From Homarus americanus (taxonomy: Eukaryota > Arthropoda > Malacostraca > Decapoda > Nephropidae), in assembly GCF_018991925.1 (NCBI RefSeq), contig NW_024753884.1, positions 28,951 to 92,950 of the forward strand: DNA of 64,000 bases, written 5' to 3'. The position numbers and the translations under genes are program-made. Under the pieces are notes generated by a model, which had not been told where the DNA came from, did not search any database, and saw only the letters and a program-made list of their open reading frames with translations. How positions within the stretch are numbered: the first letter of the stretch is position 1; every line of letters starts with the position of its first letter. Positions 31,762 through 41,600 of this stretch are shown piece by piece.

Positions 31762-32626
31762 CAGTGGGGTATGCTATAACGAACGTAATTGGTTCCAGAA
31801 CCTCGTTCGTTATAGCATTCGTTCGTTATAGGATTAATCCGTTCCAGGCCCCCAAATACAACCACTTAACACTGAAAAAATTCTGTGGAAAATGTAAAAA
31901 ATACGGTACTTTATCTTACCTTAGTGTTATTCAGCATGCAGGTACCCCTAAACACTGGCACATCACTATCACTTCCACTGGGAGTCTTGGCTTTAAGGTC
32001 CTCAAACAATTGTTTAGCCTTCTCACAAATTATAGCTTCACTAATGTTACCACCTGCCATTTCTTTCTCCTTTATCCACACTAAGAGTAAATTTTCCATC
32101 TCTTCAATCACATTACACTTTGCTTTGCTAAGTCTAAAGATTCCCTTAGCCACTTGCACAGTTTTTAACTCCTCTTTATTCTTCAAAATCGTACATATAG
32201 TCGATTTAGCCATCCCATATTCATCACTAAGTTTCGCAATGCTTCTTCCATTCTCACGTTTCTTTATAATTTCTTTCTTAGTTTCAAGGGTTATTAGCTT
32301 TCTCACTCGCTTTGGACGACTCATTGTTACAATTGTATACTTGTATAACAAAATAGTTATACAAATAACGCGAATTTCCACATCAAAAGACGAAATTTCA
32401 ACAATAACAGTGGTGCACTGGCTACACAATGAGACAAAGATGGCGCCTGACGCTCTTGTTGTGGGTCGCGGTACAACAATATTCATGCGCCAGGCGAAAT
32501 AGTCCCGTATTCATCCGCGTTCGTTGTAGGAGTTGCGTTCGTTATAGCATTCTCAATTTTATAGGTAAAACCGTTTGTTATAGGAATATTCGTAGTAGGA
32601 TCCGTTCGTTATAGCATACCCCACTG
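31762..32626 (-). mobile_element. Tigger G, 865-bp deletion derivative
   Basis: The TIRs are CAGTGGGGTATGCTATAACG and its exact inverse at 32626, with TA at 31760-31761 and 32627-32628. The uninterrupted target (GGAAATAAATAGTAGTTTTG) is visible in another array unit at about 31165. TTCGTTATAGCA motifs repeat several times at each end. It encodes a DNA-binding protein on the minus strand and lacks the catalytic core. A 285-bp relative is at 1850. Confidence 0.95.
31911..32324 (-). CDS. Tigger G truncated transposase: DNA-binding domains only (137 residues)
   Basis: The ATG at 32324 starts MSRPKRVRKLITLETKKEII, a CENP-B-type helix-turn-helix. DEYGMAKSTICTILKNKEE (recognition region) follows, then a second DNA-binding-type segment (NVIEEMENLLLVWIKEKEMA, residues ~75-115). 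The frame is open to a stop at 31911 after LNNTKVR. No DDE motifs follow, so the protein could bind Tigger G ends but not cut. The frame also extends upstream to 32486 without an obvious domain. Intactness over 137 codons fits either a young copy or retained function. Confidence 0.7.
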   Translation of the reverse strand: MSRPKRVRKLITLETKKEIIKKRENGRSIAKLSDEYGMAKSTICTILKNKEELKTVQVAKGIFRLSKAKCNVIEEMENLLLVWIKEKEMAGGNISEAIICEKAKQLFEDLKAKTPSGSDSDVPVFRGTCMLNNTKVR

Positions 32627-33608
32627 TAGTAGTTTTGCTGAAACGTGATGTATTTCAATGTAAAATAGGATAAAATACATGACGAAAACAAAAGACTTTA
32701 CCTAAGCTTCCGATGTTCTTGAGATGTTATTCGTTTTTTAATAGTTTTCGGTTAAAATACTGTTATATTACAATGATATTCTATTCATACTGTGCTTGAT
32801 ATAATACATTCACGGAAATGTAATATTTTTGCTGAAATGACGTACGTATTACAGTGGAAAGTGGGATAAAATCGTGATGTAAAGAATGACTTTCACTTTC
32901 TTTCGTTCAAAACATGTTACCGTAAATACTTTACGAATGGTTTAGTTAAAAAACTGTTGTATTACAATAATATTCCCTCCTAATTGACTTGAATAAGTAC
33001 TTGAATGGAAATATACAATATTTTTGTTGAAACTACCCGCGTTTCAGTGTAAAGTGTCGTAATAATAAATGGTAAACAATTTGGCTTCGCCACTCGGTGT
33101 TTCAGGCACAGCGAGCCTCAGTTTATAGGACGTAGAGTGTTTTTACTGAAGGTTTTGTTGTTCCATTACCCTCAAAAACGTGGGTCGACCTATAAACGAG
33201 GAATATCATAAATTAACGATTTCTTGGTCAAAAAATCAGGGTCGACATATAAACGAGGGTGGGTGGGGTTATAGACGAGTATATGCGGTATGCAAGGCTA
33301 AGGACAAACTCACTGCATTTTCTTTGAAATATAATGCAATATTAACCCCTAAATCGGTTAATTCGGACAATCGGCTAAAACGGACACCCTTCCCCCCTAT
33401 TAGTCCGAATTAACGACGAATTAACGAGGGTTGACTGGTAATTTTTTTTTTTTAATAATTTAGCTGGCTTTTGTGTGTATGTGCACATGCGTGAGCACCA
33501 CAGCTGCACAGTGACAACAAGCGACCATGCGGTTGCCACTTTAAAACGAGCAATCAAACTCCGACAACGTATGTAATTTTGAGTCCTACTCTTTCCATTT
33601 ACAGAGTA

Positions 33609-35385
33609 CAGTTGTACCCCGCTTAACGCTGTCAATTGAACCCACAGGGTACCGCGTTAAGTGAAAACCGCGTTAAGTGAACAACAGAACAGAACAATTA
33701 TGATGTGGTATATCTCGACTTTTAGCAAAGCCTTCACAGAGTCCCCCACTTAAAGACTACTAGAAAGGTAGAAGCTCATGGCATCAAAGGTGACATCCTT
33801 AAATGGATTAGGGCGTGGTTACAGGACAGGAAACAGCGAGTGAGCATTAACGGCACTAAGTCCCATTGAGCAACGCCACAAGTGGAGTTCCCCAAGGCTC
33901 AGTACTTGGACCATTATTATTTATTATATACATAAACGACATAGATATCGGCATAGACAGCAACATAAGTAAATTTGCTGATGACACTAAAATAGGACGG
34001 TTATCAAATCTGGACGAGACTCGCAAAACTACAGGAAGATCTAAACAAATTTTTCGACTGGTCTGAAAAATGGCAGATGAAATTCAACGTGGACAAACGT
34101 AAAGTACTCAGTATAGGAGATGCAAACAGGGAAACCAGTTACCAGATGAACAACGATGCCATTGAAAAATCCGACTGCGAGAGAGATTTAGGAGTAATGA
34201 TAAGTAGGAACCTTAAGCCAAGTAAACAATGTATATTTGCTCGAAACAAGGCTAATAAAGTATTTGGGTTCATACAAAGGAGTGTTAGTTACAAGACTAG
34301 CGAGGTCATCCTAAAACTATATCTTGCACTTGGATTACGCAGTTCAGTTCTGGGTCACCGTATTACAGAATGGATATAGAATCCTTGGAAAGAATTCAGA
34401 GGAGAATGACAAGACTAATCCCGGGCATTAGGAAACTTGAGTATAGAGACAGGTTAAAGCATCTTAATTTGCACTCCCTCGAGAGACGTAGAGCGAGGGG
34501 CGACCTGATAGAGGTGTATAAGTGGAAGACAGGGCTAAACAAAGGGGACATTACAAAGGTACTCAAATTATCCAACCAGGTGCGAACTCGTAACAATGGT
34601 TTTAAATTAGACAAATTTAGATTTAGGCGTGAAATAGGTAAACACTGGTTTGGAAACAGAGTAGTGGATGAATGGAACAAGTTACCAAATATCATCATTA
34701 ACTCGAATACGCTGAATTGCTTCAAAAATAGGTTGGATGCTCATATGAGCAATAGGGGTTGGGTGTAAACGGGACTGCCAGTATGGGCCAATAGGCCCGC
34801 TGCAGTTTCCTCCATTCTTATGTTCTTATGTTCTTATATGATTAATTCCAATAGAGACTGGCCCGACGAACTCCACTTTTTGACGACACACAACTATGTT
34901 GTAGTGAAAAATATTATCTTAACTTTATGATGGTATGCACACAATTAATAATTAAGAGAAATATCAATAATATTAGGTTTTTTAACACTTACATTAGTAG
35001 AAAAGATGGCTGGGCACACGGGGATGGGGGGTTGGTTCCGAGGCAGAGGGCAGATTATTGGCCCTCACCTGTATCACTTGAATCAATTGTATCACTATCC
35101 ACCACAGAGGCTTGCAGGGCCTCTTTGTCAAACCCCTCAAAGTCCATATAAGTCCATATCCTCACTATAATTATCACTATCACTGACTTGGGCCGGCTGT
35201 GGTGGGTGGCGGGTGAAGAACTCGGTAATGTTTTGATGACTGGGCGACCTTGTGCGCATCGTGCCCGCGCCGCTTCCCTCGTATATGAGTAGATGAACCG
35301 CATTAAGTGAAAGTTCGGTTCTGGCGAGGCACCGCGTATATGAGAATTCGCGTTAAGTGAAACCGCGTTAAGCGGGGTACAACTG
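33609..35385 (-). mobile_element. Tigger A short derivative interrupted by a LINE
   Basis: Near-perfect TIRs: CAGTTGTACCCCGCTTAACG at 33609 and its inverse ending at 35385, with TA at 33607-33608 and 35386-35387. CGCGTTAAGTGAA motifs occur twice or more near each end. Right of the LINE, 34842-35250 matches Tigger A non-coding and C-terminal tail sequence (GGCTGGTTCCGAGGC-like segment, CACTGACTTGGGC). The transposase is otherwise deleted. Without the LINE it is about 630 bp. Confidence 0.92.
33692..34836 (+). pseudogene. 5'-truncated LINE (CR1/Jockey-like RT), frameshifted
   Basis: The plus strand begins within RT (YDVVYLDF, then a stop). It then has ILKWIRAWLQDRKQRVSING, the box [20 protein letters not shown] (33866-33950) and FADDTKIG (the catalytic F-A-D-D). 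It continues KCEF-like and thumb regions (34077-34379) and a C-terminal segment (RRMTRLIPGIRKLEYRDRLK ... RLDAHMSNRGWV) ending at 34768. The 3' UTR ends in TTCTTATGTTCTTATGTTCTT-type repeats, typical of a simple-repeat LINE tail. 5' truncation and that tail indicate target-primed insertion into Tigger A. The clade is inferred from general RT resemblance. Confidence 0.88.
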
Positions 35386-35405
35386 TACTGTACAAGCCCA
35401 TAATA

Positions 35406-35630
35406 ATGGCTCCTAAAGTAGATAAACTTCGTTGTGCGAAGAGAAAGAAGAACACATTGAAACTGAGTGACAAACTTGAAATAATTATGAAACTAGAACG
35501 TGGTGTGAGTAGTACTGTTCTAATGGAAACATACGACATTGGAAAGTCTACAATTTATGATATAAAAAAGGCAAAGAATAAAATTCTAGAATTCAGTTTT
35601 TTTTTTAAAACTGCTCGTTTGGATAAATGA
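35406..35630 (+). CDS. Tigger F transposase N-terminus (74 residues)
   Basis: The ATG at 35406 starts MAPKVDKLRCAKRKKNTLKL, followed by SDKLEIIMKLERGVSSTVLM and ETYDIGKSTIYDIKKAKNKI. This is a complete CENP-B/psq-type helix-turn-helix with a clear recognition helix. A poly-T run (35597-35607) then changes the frame into FFFKTARLDK and a stop. The right TIR follows within 170 bp, so the catalytic part is missing. Confidence 0.7.
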   Translation: MAPKVDKLRCAKRKKNTLKLSDKLEIIMKLERGVSSTVLMETYDIGKSTIYDIKKAKNKILEFSFFFKTARLDK

Positions 35631-35910
35631 AGCATGTTATATTTGCTAATGAATAAACTATCAAAATGTACCTGTTCATCTCTTCTTTATTCCTCCTTAA
35701 ATTTGAATTTTAAAAGTACTGCCTGAGAATCCGGAAAATCCGAAAATCCGGACCGACCCAATCCCCAAGCAGTCCGGATTTTTGGACTTCTACTGTATCA
35801 TTAAAGTGAATTTTTCTGATGGTTTATAGGGAGATGGTCTTAATTCATGACCATCATTAAAGCGTAATATCGCTGAATGAGAGAGAGAGTTTATCAAGGT
35901 TTACCTAGTA

Positions 35911-36398
35911 GTTGGTCTTGTGTACAGTTCTGTATGGTATTTGTATATTTTTAAGCCTGTGACTTTACTGCCTTTTGTGAAAGACTAAGACTAAACTTAT
36001 TTCATGAATAGATTAATAAATTACATTTAGATAATATACTGTATACTATACTTGTAATGGTCAGTTTCAGAGTGACTACAACTGGAACCAGAGTGACAGG
36101 TGCTGTGTTGTGGCAAGCTATGAATAATGGAGTGTGGAGAGGCTGATTCAATTACCATCATTTCCAGGGTAAGTGATAGTCTTCTTGTATAGTAATATTT
36201 GTGCTTTCATTACATATCTAGCTGCAGAGGCAGAAATCTTCACTTGACTCTCCATTTATAACAATAAAACTTAATCTCCAATTATTATGTTAAGTAAATG
36301 ATCAATGTAATATTAATATGGATTGGACAGTGTTTTATGATAGCAGACGGGAGGGACCAAACTACAGTACAGTGCCTTCAAGAGAGTTCAGTTCTCAA
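35911..36398. other. No recognisable feature
   Basis: AT-rich sequence between Tigger J and Tigger K. It contains a splice-donor-like CAGGGTAAGT near 36168, but no supporting exon, acceptor or protein similarity. Confidence 0.45.
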
Positions 36399-36915
36399 CA
36401 GGTACACCACCGATTTTCCGGGAACTGATGGTCCGGCACCTCCTTTAGTCCGGACAAAATTACAAGAGGGCACTTAACTTCCCTTCCTCCCTCCCAGCCA
36501 GGGTGAAGGTAGTGTTTGGCTTAAAGTTTTTACTTTATAAAATGTAGCTGACTAGACTTAGAATATAAATTGCATTGCTGGAATCCTTGTAAGATAGTGA
36601 TTAATTTGAGTATAAACATCACATAGTTTACACAAGAGATAAATATTTTAGTCCTTTAGTGTTGTACATTTGAGAACAAAGTTTGTAAAGTAATATGTTG
36701 CTCAAAATTATGGCTTTTTCACATTTAATTTACATTTAACATTTGTTTAATTAAAATTTCTATCAGTCCATGGTGCTTTAGAAACACAGGTGTATAATTA
36801 GTGGGTCAGAGGTGTATTGTTGAATTATTATTACTGACCTCGGTTGGTCCGGCAAAATGGATAATCGAGCAAGGCTTTGGAACCAAGGGTGCCGGAAAAT
36901 CGGTGGTGTGTATTG
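36399..36915. mobile_element. Tigger K MITE
   Basis: The left end CAGGTACACCACCGATTTTC and the right end (minus CAATACACACCACCGATTTT) form TIRs around 517 bp. TA follows the right end; the left flank is AA, so its duplication has decayed. The interior carries the shared module TTGCATTGCTGGAATCCTTG (36560-36680) also found in Tigger E and the Tigger A derivatives. No coding. Confidence 0.75.
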
Positions 36916-37167
36916 TATTATGATTTTTATCGACTCTGTATCTGTATTCTTATGGCGAAATAAACTTTTCAATACCAATATCGGTAAATGATTAGTAGAA
37001 CGTGAGATCTTAAAGGATGAAAACCAGTGCCTCAGTTGGCAGATTATTACTGTTCTGCCTTCAATATGCTGTACAGTCGTACTACTTATACTTTGCTGCC
37101 ACTCAGAATTGAGTATGATGATCATACAGCTATGATACAATAATATGAGTTACTAAGGTTATCATCT

Positions 37168-39298
37168 TCATTGGCGAGTTCTGAGGTGACTAAAGAGGCC
37201 GAGACTGGACCGGCAGAGTCGTTGACAGATGTTGCACATATGGGGGACTACATCTAGTGCGGGACGAGCAGCGCCAGTATCTTTCCGGTGTTGGCGCTTG
37301 TCTGCCTTAGGGTGCAGTCGGGCTAACTCAAAAGTTTTGACACCCCCTTGTATGGTGCCCCTCCAAGCATTACGGTGTGGCGCAATCATCTCCCAGGTGA
37401 GGGGGTCAATTTGGCACTTTTTCAGGTTTGTCTTAAGACTAACCTTATACCTTCTCAGTTGCCTGGCAGCATTATGTTTACTGCTTGTTAAGTGACTGTA
37501 AAGTAGCTGCTTTGGCAGTCTACTGTTGTTCATGTGGGTAACATGGCCAGTCCAGCGTAGTTGTTCATTGATAATGGTAACCTTGATGCTCCTACAGTTG
37601 GTGTCTGAGAATATTGGCATTTGGTCTATTGTCTTCCCAGCGAACTCGGAGGATGGAACGTAGACTACGTTGGTGAAAGTTTTCAAGTGCCTTGAGGTGC
37701 CTCCTGTATGTGACCCATGTCTCCCTGCCATATAGCAGGGTGGGGAGGACCACTGCTTGATATACGTGTAACTTTGTAGATAATTTCAGCTCCATACAGC
37801 TGAAGACACGGGTACGGAGTCTGCCAAAGGCTTGGGATGCACATCTGATCCGATGTTGAATCTCTTCGTCGATGTTCGCAGTGGTGGACAGGTGGGAACC
37901 TAGATACCGAAAGTGGGTAACATTAGAGAGGGTAATACCGTTAAGTTGGATGAATGGTGGAGGTGTGGTTGAACCAGGGGCTGGCTGAAAGAGATTCTGA
38001 GTCTTATGTACCTTCACCTCAAGGCTGAAGTGTGCATATGCATCTGTGTAGGTGTTCAGGATCTCCTGTAGGTCGCATTCAGTGTGAGCAACAAGGGTGA
38101 GGTCATCTGCATACTGAAGTTCAGTAATAAAAGCTGCCGACACCTTTGTTACTGCTTGAAGTGGTCTTATGTTGAAAAGACCGTTTAGCCGATACTCGGT
38201 GTCCATCCCGCTGGCTAAATTGGCACTGGCACGAGTAAGAAGGGCATCCAAGAAAATGGAAAAGAGAGTTGGTGCCAGTACACATCCTTGTCTTACCCCC
38301 ATTTGGATGGGGAAGAACTCAGACTGGGTGCCATTATGCAGGACACTGTTGTTCATGCCATCATGGAGTTTTCTCACAATGGTGATGAATTTTGGTGGGC
38401 AGCCAAAATGGCTAAGGGTCCACCAGAAGGCTTCCTTGTTTACTGAGTCGAAGGCCTTGGTTAGGTTGATGCAGGCCCTGTACAGGTCACAATGCTGTTC
38501 TCTGCACTTTTCCTGTATCTGGCAGGCAGCAAAGATCGTGGCAGTGATGCCTCGTGATGATCTAAAGCCACATTGAGATTCTAGGAGGAAATTTTTTGCT
38601 TCAAGAAGAAGTCTGTTTAGGAGGACTCGGGCAATAATCTTGCCAGCTACGGAGAGCAGCGAGATCCCACTGTAGTTGCCACAGTCTGAACCAGTCTTAT
38701 AAATATTGACAATGGAGGCATCTTTAAGAGCCTTTTTTTTTATGGGGATTAGCCCACCTGGGCACAGGTCACTGACCCACATCGGGGTCTAGGGGGCAAA
38801 AATGTAACAATAATAAGAAAAATAATAATAAAGAACCATAAAGAAATCCAAAAATAAAAATAAAAATCAAGAGTGAGAAACAATATATGTATGTTGTGTT
38901 GTCAAAGTAAGAGAAATAATTGAGACTCTGCAATTGTGTGTAAATGAGGCAGCAAGTCAGATCAGCATCCTGGGACTTGGTCACAATTTTTGTGATGCCA
39001 TATGGCAGCAGGGTCTACCATTAGACAACACATTATACTTCCAATATCTTCCCAGGTGGTAGTACCTCACTGTTTGGTAGCTACCTACTACCATTGGGGG
39101 ATTTCTCCCTTTTCCCATATATTCTCCAAGAAAGAGTGGAGACGGCTGGTAAGTAGAGGTCCTCCTGCTTTATACACCTCGTCTGGGATTCCATCAGGCC
39201 CTGAGGCATTGCTATTTTTCATCTGTTTGGTGGCAGTCGCTACCTCATCCTGGGATGGAGGATAGCTGAGGTGGATCAGTGATAACTCTGTTAGCCAG
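37168..39298 (-). pseudogene. LINE ORF2 C-terminal half with a C-terminal zinc finger, split by a SINE
   Basis: Minus-strand order: NSNASGPDGIPDEVYKAGG (39088-39298), the SINE insertion, then ASIVNIYKTGSDCGNYSGIS, SQCGFRSSRGITATIFA, DLTKAFDSVN (first catalytic Asp), GVRQGCVLAPTLFSIFLDAL, LQYADDLTLVAHT (catalytic YADD) and YLGSHLSTTANIDEEIQHRI. After a frameshift near 37600 come LRWTGHVTHMNNSRLPKQLL and a C-terminal CNICQRLCRSSLGLFSHLRT zinc finger before the stop at 37168. The upstream endonuclease part is absent. It is a non-LTR retrotransposon; I do not assign the clade firmly. Confidence 0.88.
38733..39087 (-). mobile_element. SINE, copy 1, inserted in the LINE
   Basis: On the minus strand it starts GTAGGTAGCTACCAAACAGT and ends CAGGTGGGCTAATCCCCATA plus A(9). 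It contains CCCAGGATGCTGATCTGACT and an A/T-rich stretch with AATAATAA. A second copy with the same order is at 40039. It interrupts the LINE RT between EIPQW and KDASIV. Length (about 355 bp), poly-A end and lack of coding fit a SINE, though the head is not an obvious tRNA. Confidence 0.8.
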
Positions 39299-39620
39299 AA
39301 CAATCGGTGCAGACCACTTCCGGGAATGAGAGATTTAAGGGTATCGAGATGACTCTCTCAAAGCCGGAAAAAATCCCTAATCCCCGAAATTTTCCTGATT
39401 TTTCCATGTAACATAAAAATGTCCTCGTAAGTTCCAGAAATTGCCCATTACATCGTATCTCGAACCCGGAAAAATTTCCCCCATCCCCGTAAATTTCCGG
39501 ACACTGCACCTGGTTTTCATCTCTCGAATCCTACCCCATACCTGGAATTTCCGGCTATCGGGAAATATTTTTAAAGATTTTCTTCAGGAGTTTCCGGCAC
39601 CCAGCTGGATATTGCAGGAG
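39290..39620. repeat. CCGGAATTTTCC-rich repeat, copy 2
   Basis: The order GTTAGCCAGAACAATCGGTG, CTCTCTCAAAGCCGGAAAAA, CCCCGAAATTTTCC, CCAGAAATTG, CATCCCCGTAAATTTCCGG, CAGCTGGATATTGC parallels 28956-29494 with an internal deletion. It lies directly between the LINE and Gypsy4. Confidence 0.75.
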
Positions 39621-40038
39621 TGGTAACACTACCGCTATGGTTTTCTAAACGTGGTAAACCATTTCCTGCAGAGTTTTATAAAGTCAAGGACTTTAACTTA
39701 CCAGCTGATGGACTAATTGGTCTTCCAACGCATAAATGCAGACATAATAGATGTCCAGCCAAGTTGACATACTATCACTTTTTGTGGCATTACCTATCAT
39801 GCCATGCACAATTCTGTTCCATTGCTCATTGCTAGGGTAAATGTTATAAAAAATTCTGCTACTACGAGGAAGATAGATTCTCAGTGCATCCCAGACCCTA
39901 CCGACTCATTTACCCAGCGTGATTTTAGCAGCAACAATTGGGTAGTAGTACCTGCAGTCTTAACACATACCGTATTTTTCGGCTTGGAAGACGCTGCATC
40001 GTGGAAGACGCACCCTGATTTTGGAAATGAAATTCTAG

Positions 40039-40118
40039 TTTTTTTTTTTTTATACAGGTATTAGCCCACCTGGGCACAGGTCACTGACCCACATCGGGGC
40101 CTAGGGGACGAAAATGTA

Positions 40119-40150
<32 letters not shown>

Positions 40151-40424
40151 GTTATTATTATTAATAATATTAATAATAAGGAACCATAAAGAAATGCAAA
40201 AATGAAAAAAAAATATCAAGAGTGAGAAACAATATATGTATGTTGTGTTGTCAAAGTGAGAGAAACAATTGAGACCCTGCAATTGTGTGTAAATGAGGCA
40301 GAAAGTCAGATCAGCATCATGGGACTTTGTCACATATAGCATCAGGGTCTACCATTAGACAATACATTATGCATCCAATATCCTCCCAGGCAGTACTACC
40401 TCCCTGTTTGGTAGCTACCTACAC
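40039..40424 (-). mobile_element. SINE, copy 2
   Basis: Same order as 38733-39087, with a longer (ATT)n/(AAT)n microsatellite (about 40118-40172) and an A(12) end, read on the minus strand. It lies in the 3' flank of the Pogo D transposase, just inside the left TIR. Confidence 0.82.
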
Positions 40425-40877
40425 CAGTGAAACCGTTGCTTGACATAGAGCCCTTTTGGCACAAGTACACACACCTCTTTGAATATCATCACTTAGAACT
40501 GATTATCAGTTGTCATTTTCATCATTTAAAAAAAAAATCTGTTTAAGAAGGTGAAATTTTTAATACAGCACTCATTTTGTACACTTGGTCACCTCCACGT
40601 CTAGCGGCCTGTAGTGTTTACATTCTTTCTCTTGTTTTTGTCGGCATGACAACGACGGGAAATATTTTCCAACAGTAGAAGGTAAGCAAATGTAAACATG
40701 TACTGTATATGAACGTCTAAATAAAACAAAAAATCTTTATTTAAAAACAAAAAATTACAAGTAAAAAAAAACTTTGTAAAAATCAGTTGAATTAAAATTT
40801 TTGGTAAGCAAACAATAAAAATAAAAAAAAATTGTAAATCTCTAAATATCATGTTCAGTAAAATAGTTAAAAGCATT

Positions 40878-41600
40878 TTATTCATCTTCAAATACTAAGA
40901 ACTCGTCACTGTTAGGTTCATCACCAAGCTCTGAATCATCACTGGAGGAAATATCATCATCACTACTGTCAGTCTCGTACAACAAGTTGTCTTCAGTGCC
41001 ATCCATAGCATTACTGATACCACATTTTTTGAAAGACTTAACGATAACTTTAGTTTTAATATCATACCATGACTTCAGCACCCATTCACACACTTTAGAT
41101 ATTGATGGACGTTTCATCCTTCCAGTCGGCGTCATATCATGATTCCCCTCTGTCATCCATTTATTCCATTGCTCCCTCATGTCATTCTTAAAGGGCTTAT
41201 TAATGCTGACATCTAGCAGCTGTAACTGGGAAGTCAGGTCACCAGGAATTACTGCCAGCTGTGTGTTGAGCCCCCTTTGCTAGCCTTTTGGTGTTTTCAG
41301 TCCTGTGAGCACTAAACTGATCCCATACTAGCAGTGAATTCTTTCGTAGCAGGCAACCAGGACGCTTGGACCACACTTTATCCAACCATACCTTGACACC
41401 TTCTCCATCCATCCATCCCTTGGGTTATACAATGACATGAATTCCATTTGGCAGTTTTTCCTTCAGTAATGCTTTTCTCTTGAAAATTAACAGAGGCGGT
41501 AGTTTGGTCCCGTCGGCACGGCAAGCTAAAACTACCGTGTAGCGAGTCGTTTCATGTCCAGTGGTTTTAACAATCATCCATTTCATCCCTTTTACATTTA
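40878..41600 (-). pseudogene. Pogo D transposase, C-terminal part
   Basis: Minus strand from the Tigger A boundary: VNVKGMKWMIVKTTGHETTR, then ADGTKLPPLLIFKRKALLKE (41460-41600), part of the DDE core. A broken stretch follows. Then MREQWNKWMTEGNHDMTPTG with RPSISKVCEWVLKSWYDIKT and the acidic tail DSSDDDISSSDDSELGDE, ending with a stop at 40878. This C-terminal pattern (Trp-rich segment, then acidic tail) is familiar from pogo-like transposases. Stops and frameshifts lie between 41180 and 41425. Confidence 0.85.

Larger units (their letters stand above)
31070..33060. repeat. Tandem array, period about 195 bp, with a three-unit higher order
   Basis: The anchor (C/G)AGTTAAAAAACTGTT or its variant GGTTAAAATACTGTTATATT occurs at about 31095, 31296, 31489, 31681, 32741 and 32938. 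After subtracting Tigger G the spacings are 192-201 bp. Variants run A-B-C-A-B-C: A has ACTGTTACATCAC, B has TACTGTTATATTAC, C has GTTGTATTACAATAATATTC. The array is therefore a duplicated trimer of about 585 bp. Tigger G sits exactly at AAATAxTAGTAG in the second A unit. Confidence 0.85.
30453..35795 (+). mobile_element. Tigger F, holding a tandem array, Tigger G and Tigger A
   Basis: The TIRs are CAGTAAAAGTCCAAAAATCC and (minus) CAGTAGAAGTCCAAAAATCC, with TA on both sides (30451-30452, 35796-35797). AATCCGGA motifs repeat near both ends. At the right it encodes a transposase N-terminus (35406-35630). The pair CCCTCGTTAATTC (about 30519) and its inverse (about 33420) may mark another nested element that I could not fully bound. 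A catalytic core is not visible. Confidence 0.8.
29495..35908 (-). mobile_element. Tigger J, outer element of the second nest
   Basis: The left TIR CAGGTAAACCTCGATAAATG (preceded by TA) and the right TIR (minus CTAGGTAAACCTTGATAAAC, followed by TA) define it. Near both ends the motif TAATATCGCTGAATGA / AACTCATCGCTAAATGAAAT recurs. A minus-strand start MSGKAKESKTTVSLR at 29871 looks like a transposase N-terminus and is broken at once. It is interrupted at TA by Tigger F (30453-35795). Without nested elements it is about 1.07 kb, so it is a deletion derivative. Confidence 0.75.

Noticed and set aside
36116..36176. Possible exon ending in a CAGGGTAAGT splice donor
   Set aside because: Only one weak signal; no acceptor, no protein similarity and surrounded by TE sequence.
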